64,000 bases of DNA from Aquamicrobium aerolatum DSM 21857 (lineage in GTDB: Bacteria; Pseudomonadota; Alphaproteobacteria; Rhizobiales; Rhizobiaceae): assembly GCF_900113935.1 (NCBI RefSeq), contig NZ_FORF01000017.1, positions 1-64,000 on the forward strand, given 5' to 3'. Below, piece after piece: positions 7,547-17,205 of the stretch (positions within the stretch are counted from its first letter, which is position 1; the number at the start of each line of letters is the position of its first letter). Position numbers and translations under genes: made by a program. The notes below the pieces were generated by a model. That model worked only from the letters and a program-made list of their open reading frames with translations. It did not search any database and was not told where the DNA came from.

Positions 7547-8782
7547 TCAAGCTCCACTTTCCTGCGGCAACTGCACAGGTGACGGCTCTTGCAATGTACC
7601 TCGATAGGCATTGATGTCCTTGTCTGGCCACCAACCCCAAGGCAGCAACATCTGGGAGATCATCTTCAGATTTACAAAAGTGGTGCCCTCAGCTTCCTTG
7701 ATGTAGATCCGATCTGCTGCCGCAACCCAAGAAAAATATTCCGGAATGCGCGTAACCCCATCCCAGACAATATCGGGAACCGGGGTTCCGGAGAGGTCTG
7801 CAATCAGCTTGCCAACCTCGCCATCTGGCTCTGAACCGCCTTCGCCATAATGGTTGTCGTGCACGTAAACACCACGTGGCACGAACATGTAATTGTCGTC
7901 GTCATAGTCGTTTGGATACGCGTTGATTAGCACATGAGCGGTGCCGTTTCGCTCGAACCGGTTGTCGAAAACATGGACGTTGCGGTTGGCCATCACCATC
8001 AGCCCCATCCCACGCGGCACCATGCCGACGATATTGCCGGCAGGCGCAAAGTTTGGGGTGTCGTTATCGACCATGTCATTGTCGAACACGCGAATGTCGC
8101 GACCGCCCTGAACCGGCAGGTTCGGCAGGTCGAAAATCAGGATTCCCCCGGTATTATGTCGGGCAATGTTGCCGAAAACATCCGCGCCGACCGAGTTTTC
8201 GATCTCGATTCCGGCAACGTTGTACTCAGCGATCGAGTTGCGAACGATGATATTCTCGCTCTGACCGACATAAATTCCGGCATCTGACGCGCCCCGGACG
8301 AGCACACCGTCAATCAGGACATTTTTTGAAGATACTGGATAGACGCCATAAGCGCCGTTCTCGGCCTTGGGCCCGGCCGTCCACTCCACTCGCAGGTTGC
8401 GGAACGTGATCTGGTCCGAGCCTTTCGACTTGACGCCATCACCCTTGCTGTCCTCGACTGCGAAATCTTCAAGGACAACCTTGTTGGACGTCACCAGAAG
8501 CCCTTCGCCGGAGGCGGTCTGACCCTTGAAGGACAGAACCGTGGCGTCCGGCCCCTCGCCGCGCACCGTCACGTCATCGACCGCCAGAGACAACCCTTCG
8601 GTCAGATCGTAACGCCCCGCCCCGATCAAGATCATGTCGCCCGGCTCAGCCATGATGAGCGCCTCGAGCAACCGCTCGTTAGCTCCGTCTCCCGGAACAA
8701 TTCTGTGCTCGGCTGCTGCGACCATAGCTGTTGTCGAAAGCAACATCATGCCTAAAATCGTGGCAACGCGCGCAGTTTTCAT
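7547..8782 (-). CDS. Exported parallel beta-helix repeat protein
   Basis: This 411-residue protein has a signal peptide (cleavage near MVAAA-EH) and a right-handed parallel beta-helix built from repeated NIIVRNSIAEYN-, GIEIENSVGADVF- and NVHVFDNRF-like rungs about residues 60-330 (pectate-lyase/NosD style fold). It matches the TIGR03805-type family that occurs in two-gene pairs with the diheme cytochrome found directly downstream. No catalytic residues of pectate lyases are evident. The ATG at 8782 follows GGGAGG by six bases and is preferred to the GTG two codons before. A TetR-type gene is divergently transcribed 74 bases away and probably controls the pair. Confidence 0.85.
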   Translation of the reverse strand: MKTARVATILGMMLLSTTAMVAAAEHRIVPGDGANERLLEALIMAEPGDMILIGAGRYDLTEGLSLAVDDVTVRGEGPDATVLSFKGQTASGEGLLVTSNKVVLEDFAVEDSKGDGVKSKGSDQITFRNLRVEWTAGPKAENGAYGVYPVSSKNVLIDGVLVRGASDAGIYVGQSENIIVRNSIAEYNVAGIEIENSVGADVFGNIARHNTGGILIFDLPNLPVQGGRDIRVFDNDMVDNDTPNFAPAGNIVGMVPRGMGLMVMANRNVHVFDNRFERNGTAHVLINAYPNDYDDDNYMFVPRGVYVHDNHYGEGGSEPDGEVGKLIADLSGTPVPDIVWDGVTRIPEYFSWVAAADRIYIKEAEGTTFVNLKMISQMLLPWGWWPDKDINAYRGTLQEPSPVQLPQESGA

Positions 8783-8856
8783 GACCACCCTCCCGAATTA
8801 CTGTAACGATGCGCTTGGTGACGAATGAAGTCAACGAACATGAAGCAATTTCAGTT

Positions 8857-9474
8857 ATGATCCGCGCCACTCCATCCAGCCCGATTATTCCGCAACAGCC
8901 ACGCGCCATTGCCACGCGCGCACGAGTTCTGGAGATAGTGGAAACAATCGTCGCGCGCGACGGGGCTGATCATGTCACGACAACACGGGTCGCGGCAGAG
9001 GCAGGAACCGCGGTGGGGACGATCTATCGCTACTTTGAAAATCGCAACGCGATGCTCCTTGACGCCTATGACGCGATAGTCCTGCGTCTGGTCAGTTGTT
9101 GCCAGGCAGCTCTGGACGAGTTGCCAGCCTCGATGCCCATCGCGCAAGCAGCCTCCGAGCTCTTGAACATATATCTGGAGGCGTCCGAGAAACTTCCCGC
9201 TCACGCCGCACTGCTGGCTGAAATGCGTCGCATCCGTCCGTTCGAGAACGGCCATCCCCGCGAGAGTACGGAACTCGCCGAAACGGTCATCTCACCATTT
9301 CTGCAGCGTTTTGCGCCCGGCACCGAAAACTCCGCGATCCGTCTGCGTATTATCGGGACGATCCTGGTGACGATGGTCGACCTCTATCTCGTCACCAGCG
9401 ATCCGCTCGAGCGCGCCACGGTGCGCACCGAATTGGAGGCCCATCTGCAACTCATGTTGTGCCGGCTGAAATAG
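8857..9474 (+). CDS. TetR/AcrR-family transcriptional regulator
   Basis: The protein has an N-terminal TetR helix-turn-helix (about residues 20-65) with the hallmark TRVAAEAGTAVGTIYRYFENRNAML, and a variable all-helical C-terminal ligand domain. Length (205 residues) is normal. The start is uncertain: neither the ATG at 8857 nor the upstream ATG at 8809 has a good ribosome-binding site; 8857 leaves a usual-length N-terminal arm. It is divergent from the beta-helix/cytochrome operon and most likely represses it. The short intergenic region contains TGAC-N7-GTCA and TTACTGTAA, both possible operators. The ligand is unknown. Confidence 0.85.
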   Translation: MIRATPSSPIIPQQPRAIATRARVLEIVETIVARDGADHVTTTRVAAEAGTAVGTIYRYFENRNAMLLDAYDAIVLRLVSCCQAALDELPASMPIAQAASELLNIYLEASEKLPAHAALLAEMRRIRPFENGHPRESTELAETVISPFLQRFAPGTENSAIRLRIIGTILVTMVDLYLVTSDPLERATVRTELEAHLQLMLCRLK

Positions 9475-9503
9475 GCTAAATAGGCCCAGCGGTGTTCAAA
9501 AAA

Positions 9504-9532
9504 GAAACGCCGCGATCAGATCGCGGCGTTTC
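9504..9532. terminator. Bidirectional terminator between tetR-type gene and ftsH
   Basis: A perfect 12-base stem, GAAACGCCGCGA with TCGCGGCGTTTC, around TCAGA. On the minus strand a T-run follows, so it ends ftsH; it also lies after the convergent TetR gene. Confidence 0.9.
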
Positions 9533-9548
9533 GGTTGGCTCGGTAAAA

Positions 9549-11486
9549 TCAGCCTTGTGGCTGCGGCTCAAGGCCCGAATCCGGCTCTTCGCCGCCCTTC
9601 TTGTCGGCCTTGGGCTTGCCAGCCTTCGGAACGGCGGTGCCGCGCGAGGTCGGGCTGTCATCGCCAAGGTCACGCGCCGGCTTTTCACCCGCAATCAGAG
9701 CCTTGATCTCGTCACCGGAAAGGGTCTCGTATTCAAGCAGGCCTTCCGCAATCGCCAGCCACTCGTCCCGATGATCTTTCAGGATGCGGTGCGCTTCCTT
9801 GTAGGCCTCGTCGATCAGGCGGCGCACTTCGGCGTCAATGATCTGCGCGGTCTCTTCCGAAACGTTCTGCGTGCGGGCCACCGAATGGCCGAGGAACACT
9901 TCCTCCTGATTGTCGCCATAGGCAACGTGGCCAAGCTTGTCGGAGAAGCCCCAGCGCGTCACCATGGCGCGCGCCAGCTTGGTCGCCTGGTCAATATCGG
10001 ACGACGCGCCCGATGTGATGTTCTCCTTGCCGAACTTGATCTCTTCCGCGACACGACCGCCCATCATGATCACAAGACGCGAGGTCATGTACTTGTAGCT
10101 CATCGAGTAACGGTCGCCTTCGGGCAATTGCATCACCATGCCGAGCGCACGGCCACGCGGAATGATCGTCGCCTTGTGCAGCGGATCAGCAGAGGGAACA
10201 TGCAGCGCGGTGATCGCGTGACCGGCCTCGTGATAGGCGGTGAGTTCCTTTTCGGCCTGCGTCATGGCGTTGGAGCGGCGCTCCGCACCCATCATGATCT
10301 TGTCCTTGGCGTCCTCGAACTCGGCCATCGTCACGAGCCGCTTGTTGCGGCGGGCCGCCATCAGCGCAGCTTCGTTGACGAGGTTGGCAAGGTCGGCACC
10401 CGAAAAGCCCGGCGTGCCACGAGCCATGACCTTGAGGTCGACATTTGGCGCCAGCGGCACGTTGCGCACATGCACCTTGAGGATCTTCTCGCGGCCCAGC
10501 ACGTCAGGGTTCGGCACCACAACCTGGCGGTCGAAACGGCCTGGACGCAGCAGCGCAGGGTCAAGAACGTCGGGACGGTTGGTTGCGGCGATCAGGATCA
10601 CGCCCTCATTCGCCTCAAAGCCGTCCATTTCGACCAGCAGTTGGTTCAGCGTCTGTTCGCGCTCATCATTGCCACCGCCAAGGCCTGCGCCACGGTGACG
10701 TCCGACCGCGTCGATTTCGTCGATGAAGATAATGCAGGGCGCATTCTTCTTGGCCTGTTCGAACATGTCACGGACGCGGCTTGCACCGACACCGACGAAC
10801 ATTTCAACGAAGTCCGACCCGGAAATGGTAAAGAACGGCACATTGGCTTCGCCGGCAACCGCTCGCGCGGTCAGGGTCTTGCCAGTGCCGGGAGGGCCCA
10901 CGAGCAGCACACCGCGCGGAATCTTGCCGCCCAGGCGCTGGAACTTCTGCGGATCACGCAGGAACTCCACGATCTCTTCCAGATCCTGCTTGGCTTCGTC
11001 GACACCGGCAACGTCGGCAAAAGTCACGCGGCCATGCGCTTCGGTCAGAAGCTTGGCCTTCGATTTGCCGAAGCCCATGGCGCGGCCCGAGCCCGACTGC
11101 ATCTGGCGCATGAAGAAAATCCACACGCCGAGAATGAGGATCATCGGCAGCCAGGATACGAGATATCCGAGAATGGAGTTCGAGCCGTCAGTTTCGGGAC
11201 GAGCGTTGATCGTCACGCCCTTGCCTTCAAGGCGCTGCACCAGCGCGGTGTCGCCGGGCGAATAAGTCTGGAATCCGGTGCTTGCGTCGCCGTAAGTGCC
11301 CGTAATGCGCTCACCTGCGATTGTCACGGTGGTCACGCGACCGGCATCGACTTCACGCAAGAATTCTGAATAGGGAATCTCACGCGCCATGCCACGCTGC
11401 TGCGGAGCCTGAAACAGGTTGAAAAGCGCGATCAGCAAGACGGCGATGATCGCCCAGAGCGCGAGATTGCGATAATTCGGATTCAT
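9549..11486 (-). CDS. ftsH: ATP-dependent zinc metalloprotease FtsH
   Basis: FtsH is the membrane-anchored AAA+ protease that degrades unassembled membrane proteins and regulators such as LpxC or sigma-32. The 645-residue protein has two N-terminal membrane segments (about 9-25 and 105-125) flanking a periplasmic domain, a Walker A GPPGTGKT near residue 195, Walker B IIFIDEID, the second region of homology [20 protein letters not shown], and the zinc-binding HEAGH near residue 415. The ATG at 11486 follows GGGA by six bases and yields the usual MNPN start. It lies downstream of tilS in the same direction, with a 123-base gap. Confidence 0.98.
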   Translation of the reverse strand: MNPNYRNLALWAIIAVLLIALFNLFQAPQQRGMAREIPYSEFLREVDAGRVTTVTIAGERITGTYGDASTGFQTYSPGDTALVQRLEGKGVTINARPETDGSNSILGYLVSWLPMILILGVWIFFMRQMQSGSGRAMGFGKSKAKLLTEAHGRVTFADVAGVDEAKQDLEEIVEFLRDPQKFQRLGGKIPRGVLLVGPPGTGKTLTARAVAGEANVPFFTISGSDFVEMFVGVGASRVRDMFEQAKKNAPCIIFIDEIDAVGRHRGAGLGGGNDEREQTLNQLLVEMDGFEANEGVILIAATNRPDVLDPALLRPGRFDRQVVVPNPDVLGREKILKVHVRNVPLAPNVDLKVMARGTPGFSGADLANLVNEAALMAARRNKRLVTMAEFEDAKDKIMMGAERRSNAMTQAEKELTAYHEAGHAITALHVPSADPLHKATIIPRGRALGMVMQLPEGDRYSMSYKYMTSRLVIMMGGRVAEEIKFGKENITSGASSDIDQATKLARAMVTRWGFSDKLGHVAYGDNQEEVFLGHSVARTQNVSEETAQIIDAEVRRLIDEAYKEAHRILKDHRDEWLAIAEGLLEYETLSGDEIKALIAGEKPARDLGDDSPTSRGTAVPKAGKPKADKKGGEEPDSGLEPQPQG

Positions 11487-11609
11487 TGTGTTTCCCATTC
11501 ATGTCCGCAGGTCCATGTTTCTGCGAACATCGCCAAATAAGCTTACGCTTGGCCTAACATAAGGAGCGCCTGGGGCCTTGCCAAGCACAACCGACGTACT
11601 TGTCTACGC

Positions 11610-12935
11610 TCACGGCGCAATGTGTTTCTTCCAAGGCGACGATTTCAGTTTCGGGTTACCCATCAGGTGGGACAACACACTCGCAGCCGCAAGATCAAAC
11701 TCCGGCAAAAAAAGCGAATATGGTGCGACTATGCGGCGCGCCGACAAGCCGATATTGCAGTTGTTGGTTTCAATCGCAGTCCCAAGAGGTCTGCCATTGC
11801 GATAAATCCACGGCTCCGCCGCAAGCGCCGCGCGCGCCAGCCCCTCTGGAAATTCCCGGTTTGACGTCTCGCCGATGACTACCGAGCCTGGTCCGGGGCG
11901 GATCTCAGCGTCGGAAGCGCCCTTCGGGCTCTCGATCCGCCAGCGGCCATCCCACAATGTCGACTGCCCAGCTTGCAGGGTCGGCAATCCACGCGCCTCC
12001 CGATACATCCACACCGCCTCGGAACGTGCGTCGATCACTACGCGCGACAACGAGACGCGTCTTCTGCCGGTGGAAATCGCGGCATGAAGCGCCGCGACAC
12101 GCTCTACAGCAGGCAGATAGGCGCGCCCGCCCACACTCGCCAGCAGCAGGCGAAGCGCATGGATCGATTCTGACCTGTCTTCTGCCAAGAGCGATCTTTC
12201 AACCCTGAAAAGGCCCGGAGACGGCATGCTCACCCGGCTTTCCAATAGTCTTGCAGCGGCGTTGGAGAGAGCACGCCTATTCTCACCGGCCACTTTCGCA
12301 GTGACGGAAGCAGCTTCGACTTCACGATCCTGCATGCTCTCGCGGATGCGGACCCGCTCATAGGCCGCATTCTCGTTGCTCGGATCGTCGTACCAGCTCA
12401 CGCCCTTCGCGCTTAGAAAGCTACGCAGATGAGCGCGTCTCTGATCCAGCAGGGGCCGCACAATCCAGACGCGGTCGTCATAAAGTGTGGCACGCGCCAT
12501 GCCCGCAAGCCCGCCGCCAGCCCCTCTTTTCGCGCGCATGACGACGGTCTCAGCCTGATCGTCCAGCGTATGACCGGTGAGAATACAATCGACGCCCGCC
12601 TCCTCTGCAGCTTGTGCAAGCAGCGCGTAGCGCGCCTCGCGTGCTGCAGCGCTCAGTCCGGAAACCGGCTTGGCGCCTTGCCAATTCATAGTGCGATGCC
12701 GGATGCCACGTGACGCGCAAAATTGGGCAACGCCGCGCGCTTCATCAGCAGATTCCTTGCGCAAGCCATGATCGACGGTCACCGCCACAAGATTTGTGTC
12801 CGGCCAATGCCGTTCAGCGTGAGAATGGGCTGCGATCAGCAAAGAGAGGGAGTCGCTTCCTCCGGAAACAGCTACGACAAAGCCAGACATCGGAGGGGAG
12901 AGATCACAAAAAAGGTGATCTGTGTCGAGGCACAT
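11610..12935 (-). CDS. tilS: tRNA(Ile)-lysidine synthase
   Basis: TilS attaches lysine to C34 of tRNA-Ile(CAU) so that it reads AUA and is charged with isoleucine. The N-terminal N-type ATP pyrophosphatase domain shows the PP-loop VAVSGGSDS (about residues 22-30), followed by VTVDHGLR and the LTGHTLDDQAET motif. The C-terminal part is less conserved, as usual. The start ATG at 12935 lies eight bases after the cpoB stop and behind GAAGG. The arrangement cpoB-tilS-ftsH is standard in Rhizobiales. Length of 441 residues is normal for alphaproteobacteria. Confidence 0.95.
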   Translation of the reverse strand: MCLDTDHLFCDLSPPMSGFVVAVSGGSDSLSLLIAAHSHAERHWPDTNLVAVTVDHGLRKESADEARGVAQFCASRGIRHRTMNWQGAKPVSGLSAAAREARYALLAQAAEEAGVDCILTGHTLDDQAETVVMRAKRGAGGGLAGMARATLYDDRVWIVRPLLDQRRAHLRSFLSAKGVSWYDDPSNENAAYERVRIRESMQDREVEAASVTAKVAGENRRALSNAAARLLESRVSMPSPGLFRVERSLLAEDRSESIHALRLLLASVGGRAYLPAVERVAALHAAISTGRRRVSLSRVVIDARSEAVWMYREARGLPTLQAGQSTLWDGRWRIESPKGASDAEIRPGPGSVVIGETSNREFPEGLARAALAAEPWIYRNGRPLGTAIETNNCNIGLSARRIVAPYSLFLPEFDLAAASVLSHLMGNPKLKSSPWKKHIAP

Positions 12936-12944
12936 GGCCAACCT

Positions 12945-13838
12945 TCAGCAGGACGCCTGCTTCTGTTGCTGGCTGATGCTGGTCTTCAGCGCAGCCGAAA
13001 CCTGCGGATAGCGCTGCAGCACTTCCCGGAAGGTGGCGCAGGCAACGTCACGCTGGTTCATGGCGGCAAGGGAAACGCCAAGTTTGAAGAGCGTGTCAGG
13101 AGCCTTTCGAGCCTGGGGATAGGTGCGGCTCGCCGACAGGAAGATCTCGGCTGCCTCTCGGGGACGCTGCTGCGCCAGCAAAGCTTCGCCGAGCCAAAAA
13201 TGCGCGTCAGACGCATGATCGCTCTGAGGGAACCGCTCGATCAGACTACGAAATCCAGCCTCGGCAGTACCATAATCGCCCTGCAACACGAATTCATAGG
13301 CATTGCGGTACAGTTCGTCATCGGTGTCGCCCTGCGGCGGCAGCGCGGCAACGGTCGTGTTGTCGGCCGGTGCCGGCACCGGGTTTACACCCGCACCGGT
13401 GGCATTGCCGTTTGCATCAAAGGTAATCGTGCCGAAATCTCTGGGCGGTGCGCCCATCACCCGTGCATCGCCTTGAGCCACAGCTGGCTGCTCGATCCGC
13501 GCGCCGTCTTCGACGCGCGGTGTCTGTGCATAAAACTCATCGTCCCCGCTGCCGCCGGCATTGCCCTGCTGCTGCGATTTATCGCCCGATGCAGAACCAC
13601 CCTCCAGTTCCTGGAAGCGCAGTTCATTATCTTCCTGCATGCGGCGCAACTGGTCCTGCATCTGCAGGATCTGGAAATTGAGCTCTTCCAGCGTGCCGGT
13701 CAGCTGACGCACCTGCTCTTCAAGTTGCAGGACACGCTGGTCGGCACCCTGTGCTGACGATGGCAGCGCCATTACCAGCATGAAAGGCAGGGCCAAAAGG
13801 GCACTGATCAAGGTTTTTGGAAACATGGTCCGTCTCAT
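12945..13838 (-). CDS. cpoB: Cell division coordinator CpoB (YbgF), Tol-associated TPR protein
   Basis: CpoB is a periplasmic protein that links Tol-Pal to peptidoglycan synthesis at division. The 297-residue product has a signal peptide (MFPKTLISALLALPF core, cleavage near SSAQG), an N-terminal trimerising coiled coil (about 30-75, with QLEEQVRQLTGTLEELNFQI), a low-complexity linker and C-terminal tetratricopeptide repeats (NAYEFVLQGDYGTAEAGF and following). The start is taken at the ATG at 13838, which gives a basic n-region; the ATG four codons later is an alternative. It is the last Tol-related gene before tilS. Confidence 0.93.
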   Translation of the reverse strand: MRRTMFPKTLISALLALPFMLVMALPSSAQGADQRVLQLEEQVRQLTGTLEELNFQILQMQDQLRRMQEDNELRFQELEGGSASGDKSQQQGNAGGSGDDEFYAQTPRVEDGARIEQPAVAQGDARVMGAPPRDFGTITFDANGNATGAGVNPVPAPADNTTVAALPPQGDTDDELYRNAYEFVLQGDYGTAEAGFRSLIERFPQSDHASDAHFWLGEALLAQQRPREAAEIFLSASRTYPQARKAPDTLFKLGVSLAAMNQRDVACATFREVLQRYPQVSAALKTSISQQQKQASC

Positions 13839-13927
13839 CACCTGCAGTCTGTCTAGAAGGATTGGAAAGCGCTTCCTTCTATCAGGCTCCCTGAGTTCGG
13901 CCAAATTTTGTTTGCAGCAGTCGCAAA

Positions 13928-13952
13928 GAAAAAGGCGACCCGAAGGCCGCCT
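13928..13952. terminator. Terminator between pal and cpoB
   Basis: On the minus strand AGGCGGCC-TTCG-GGTCGCCT is followed by TTTTTC, 25 bases after the pal stop. The UUCG loop and T-run suggest a functional terminator, possibly partial because cpoB follows. Confidence 0.75.
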
Positions 13953-13976
13953 CCATTTCAAGCAAAAATGCCTGAA

Positions 13977-14498
13977 TTACATGCTTGCGCCGTTGAGAAC
14001 CGTGACAGCGCGGCGGTTCTGCGACCAGCAGGAGATGTTGTCACAAACCGCAACCGGACGCTCCTTGCCGTAAGAGATCGTGCGGATACGATTGGCTGGC
14101 ACGCCGCGAGCAATCAGGAAGTCGCGTGCGGAGGCGGCGCGGCGAGCGCTCAACGCAAGGTTATACTCACGCGTGCCGCGTTCGTCGGCATGGCCTTCGA
14201 CCGTGATCGAGTACTGATTGTACTGCGCAAGCCACTGCGCCTGGCGGCTCAGCGTGGTCTGCGCATCGGCGCGAATAAGGGTCGAGTCCGTATCGAAGAA
14301 AATACGGTCGCCGACATTGACGGTGAAGTCCTGCGCCGAACCTGGCGTGGCCGAACCTGCGCCGCCAATGCCACCAGCGCCCAGCCCCAGATCACCGGGG
14401 TTGTTTGGCGTATTCTTGTTGGCGCACCCGGCTACCGCGAGCATGGCGACGAGCGCGATAACGGCTGGATTACGTGTGATCGCTGCGATACGGCGCAT
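13977..14498 (-). CDS. pal: Peptidoglycan-associated lipoprotein Pal
   Basis: Pal is an outer-membrane lipoprotein that binds peptidoglycan and TolB and keeps the outer membrane tethered during constriction. The 173-residue protein has a lipoprotein signal with lipobox AVAGC (Cys about residue 25), a Gly-rich linker and a C-terminal OmpA-like domain with TVEGHADERGTREYNLALSARRA (the Asp and Arg of this motif bind diaminopimelate). The start ATG at 14498 follows GGAG by eight bases; the earlier in-frame ATG would spoil the signal peptide. It lies downstream of tolB. Confidence 0.97.
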   Translation of the reverse strand: MRRIAAITRNPAVIALVAMLAVAGCANKNTPNNPGDLGLGAGGIGGAGSATPGSAQDFTVNVGDRIFFDTDSTLIRADAQTTLSRQAQWLAQYNQYSITVEGHADERGTREYNLALSARRAASARDFLIARGVPANRIRTISYGKERPVAVCDNISCWSQNRRAVTVLNGASM

Positions 14499-14727
14499 GA
14501 CCGCCTCTCCTTCGCATTTAAATGATTTTCCTGACCATCCAGTAACCATGTCGCGGTTAACGTACGCTCAAGAAACAGGGTTAATGACTTGTGAATGCCG
14601 AAGACAAGCTGCTGTAGACATTGCTCCCGGCCGCTGAACTGTCCCACCTCGTCGGCATGAATCGCCTGCTTGACGGTTTGGCTTGAACCCTAAATCGAAT
14701 TGGGGCCGAAACTAGGCGACTTTAAGT

Positions 14728-14751
14728 AAAAGGCGACCCGAGGCCGCCTTT
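14728..14751. terminator. Terminator between tolB and pal
   Basis: On the minus strand AAGGCGGCC-TCG-GGTCGCCTTTT forms a stem-loop with a short T-run just after the tolB stop; it is nearly the same sequence as the pal terminator. Confidence 0.7.
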
Positions 14752-14775
14752 CACTCACTATTCAGTGCTGCGTAA

Positions 14776-16092
14776 TCAGTCGAGCAATGGCGACCATGCA
14801 GGGTCGGACGCAAACTGTGCAGTTGGGATCGACTGCTCGTTGCGGCCGGTCAGATCGATCGAGTACAGTTTTGGCCCGCTCTGACCACCGCCTTCACGGA
14901 AGAACATGATGACACGCCCATTGGGTGCCCATGTCGGGCCTTCCTGAAGATTTCCGCTCGACAAAATACGTTCGCCGGAACCGTCGACGCGCATCACCCC
15001 GATCTGGAACTGACCGGAAGTCTGCTTCGTGAACGCGATCAGATCACCGCGTGGCGACCACACCGGCGTCGAATAGGTGCCATCCCCGAAGGAAATTCGC
15101 TGCGGGTTCGAACCATCGGCACCCATCACGTAAATATGCGGACGTCCGCCACGGTCAGATGTGAACACGACCTTGCTGCCATCCGGCGAATAGGAGGGCG
15201 ACGTGTCGATGGCGTTGGACGAGGTCAGGCGCGTCGTGGTGCGGCTGCGCAAATCCATAGCGTAAATGTTGCTGTTGCCGTCATCGCGCAGCAGACTCAT
15301 GATCACCTTCTGGCCATCGGGCGAGAAGCGGGGCGCAAAGGTCATGCCGGGGAAGTTGCCCACCAGCTCACGCTGACCGGTCTCGATCTGCAACAGATAA
15401 ACCTGCGGCTGCCCCCCCTCATAAGACATGTAGGTGACCTCCTGACGGTTCGGCGAAAAGCGCGGCGTGAGCACGATCGAACGACCGTCGGTCAGGGCAC
15501 GCTGATTTGCGCCGTCCTGATCCATGATCGCCAGGCGCTTGACGCGCTGGTTTTTCGGGCCGCTCTCTTCAACGAACACAATGCGCGTATCGAAGTAACC
15601 CTTTTCGCCGGTCAGACGCTCATAGATCGCATCGGAGATGATGTGCGCCACACGACGCCAATTATTCCGGTTGGCGAAAAACTGTTCACCAACCATCTGC
15701 TGACCTGCCAGCGTGTCCCAGAGCCGAAACTCGGCACGCAGCCGGCCATCGGCTTCCTGTGTGACACGCCCTGTCACCAGCGCCTGCGCGTTGATCACCG
15801 ACCAGTCGGAAAATCGCGGCGCAGCGTCCGGGTTGCTGATCTTCTCGATGAAGGCGCCTTTGTCGATCGGTGCAAACAAACCTGATCGCTTCAGATTGGC
15901 GGCCACCACCGCGGAGATCTCGGCCCCCATCGTATCGCTCGACACGAAGTCGGTGATCGCGATCGGCAACGGCTCGACGACACCTTGCGTGACGTCGATC
16001 ACGAGTTGAGCACGGGCAGGCAGAACCCCCGCAATGGCAACGCCTGTTGCCAACAAACCGAGGGAGAAGAGAGTCTTGAAAATTTTCATCAT
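14776..16092 (-). CDS. tolB: Tol-Pal system protein TolB
   Basis: TolB is the periplasmic beta-propeller that binds Pal and TolA. The 438-residue product has a signal peptide (cleavage near [10 protein letters not shown]), an N-terminal alpha/beta domain (about 30-165) and a six-bladed propeller marked by repeats such as [51 protein letters not shown] and [13 protein letters not shown]. The start at 16092 is the first of two ATGs and has GAGG eight bases before it. It is 47 bases downstream of tolA. Confidence 0.97.
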   Translation of the reverse strand: MMKIFKTLFSLGLLATGVAIAGVLPARAQLVIDVTQGVVEPLPIAITDFVSSDTMGAEISAVVAANLKRSGLFAPIDKGAFIEKISNPDAAPRFSDWSVINAQALVTGRVTQEADGRLRAEFRLWDTLAGQQMVGEQFFANRNNWRRVAHIISDAIYERLTGEKGYFDTRIVFVEESGPKNQRVKRLAIMDQDGANQRALTDGRSIVLTPRFSPNRQEVTYMSYEGGQPQVYLLQIETGQRELVGNFPGMTFAPRFSPDGQKVIMSLLRDDGNSNIYAMDLRSRTTTRLTSSNAIDTSPSYSPDGSKVVFTSDRGGRPHIYVMGADGSNPQRISFGDGTYSTPVWSPRGDLIAFTKQTSGQFQIGVMRVDGSGERILSSGNLQEGPTWAPNGRVIMFFREGGGQSGPKLYSIDLTGRNEQSIPTAQFASDPAWSPLLD

Positions 16093-16139
16093 TCACTTGG
16101 CCTCATGGGTCCGAATGGGCTCATGCCGGATTGAAATCA

Positions 16140-17201
16140 TCAGAACATGTCACGTGGATCGAAGTTGACGGTCACTTCCGCCCACGCATCGTATTTGTCG
16201 CTTGGCAGCTGGAAGCCGCGCTGATTGCAAAGGCGAACTGCGCGCAGCGCACTATCGTCGAACGTGCGATCGCCGCTGGGCTTGTCCACGGTCGGCGAGC
16301 CCTGCAACGTCCCCGAAGGATCCAGCTTGAAACTGACCGTCACCTTCAGGTCCGACGCGCCAACCGCGCCCGCAGGCACGTTCCAGCACGCGACGAGCTG
16401 ACGACGTATCGCATCTTCTTCACTCTGGCTCAGCTTTGCGCCGGTCGTTTGACGTCCACCAAGCGATGCCTGCTCCTGCGAGCGCTTTGCGCCTCCGCCC
16501 GAAGCACGATCACGGTTCAAGAGCGCAGCAACCTGATCTTCGACGCTCTTCTCGCTCGATTCGCTCGATGCAGATTCTCGTCGCGGCTGCTGCGGCTGGC
16601 GGTCAGGCTCGCGCCTCTCGGGCGTGCGCGCGGCCTGGGCCTGCGGTGGCTGTGGGCGTGCCTGCGGCACCGGCGCACTCGTCGGCAATGCAGCAACGTC
16701 AGGTGCGGGCGCAGGCGCTTCTGTCACCTGTTCGGGTACTGGATCCGGGGCGACTTCCTGAGGTGGCTGCGGCTGCGGCGCAACTTCGGTTGTCGGCACA
16801 GGTTCTGGTTCAGGCTGCGGTGCGGGCGCCGGTTCTGGCTCAGGCACAGGTTCTGGCGTGGGTGTCGGCGTTTCGGACGGCGGCGGCGCGGCTGCCACCT
16901 CGACCTCACGCGGTCGCGGATCCGGCGTCGGCGGGGTCGTCAGATCGACCTTGTTGTCACCCACCTCCTGCGCCTCTGGCACATCATCAGGTCTGGTCGT
17001 CGGAACCGGTGCCGGGCGTTCTGCAACAGGCGCGGTACGCTCACCGCGCACGCTCTGGGAAACCTCCTCCATCGGCACGATGTCGACGGGAAAGGATTCA
17101 ACCGCTCCCAATTCCATCGGCTGTGGCGAAGACAATGAGACAAGGCCCAGCCCGATCACGACCACATGCAATGCCACCGATGTCGACAGGCCGGTCTTCA
17201 T
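16140..17201 (-). CDS. tolA: Tol-Pal energy transducer TolA
   Basis: TolA spans the periplasm from TolQR in the inner membrane to TolB/Pal. The 353-residue product has one N-terminal membrane helix (about 6-26), a long Pro/Glu/Ala-rich linker (about 60-200, runs such as EPVPEPEPAPAPQPEPEP) and a C-terminal TonB/TolA domain (LVACWNVPAGA, FKLDPSGTL, WAEVTVNFDP). The linker is proline-rich and not the Ala/Lys helix of enterobacterial TolA; this is common in alphaproteobacteria. The ATG at 17201, four bases after the tolR stop, is the natural start. Confidence 0.92.
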   Translation of the reverse strand: MKTGLSTSVALHVVVIGLGLVSLSSPQPMELGAVESFPVDIVPMEEVSQSVRGERTAPVAERPAPVPTTRPDDVPEAQEVGDNKVDLTTPPTPDPRPREVEVAAAPPPSETPTPTPEPVPEPEPAPAPQPEPEPVPTTEVAPQPQPPQEVAPDPVPEQVTEAPAPAPDVAALPTSAPVPQARPQPPQAQAARTPERREPDRQPQQPRRESASSESSEKSVEDQVAALLNRDRASGGGAKRSQEQASLGGRQTTGAKLSQSEEDAIRRQLVACWNVPAGAVGASDLKVTVSFKLDPSGTLQGSPTVDKPSGDRTFDDSALRAVRLCNQRGFQLPSDKYDAWAEVTVNFDPRDMF

Positions 17202-17205
17202 TGCG

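Noticed and set aside
9492-11369. Open frame of 625 codons on the + strand opposite ftsH
   Set aside because: It is the antisense shadow of ftsH in a high-GC genome; it starts inside the terminator, has no recognisable domain and a His/Arg-rich composition.
14540-14580. CtrA box upstream of pal
   Set aside because: Two TTAA half-sites are present but not with the seven-base spacing.
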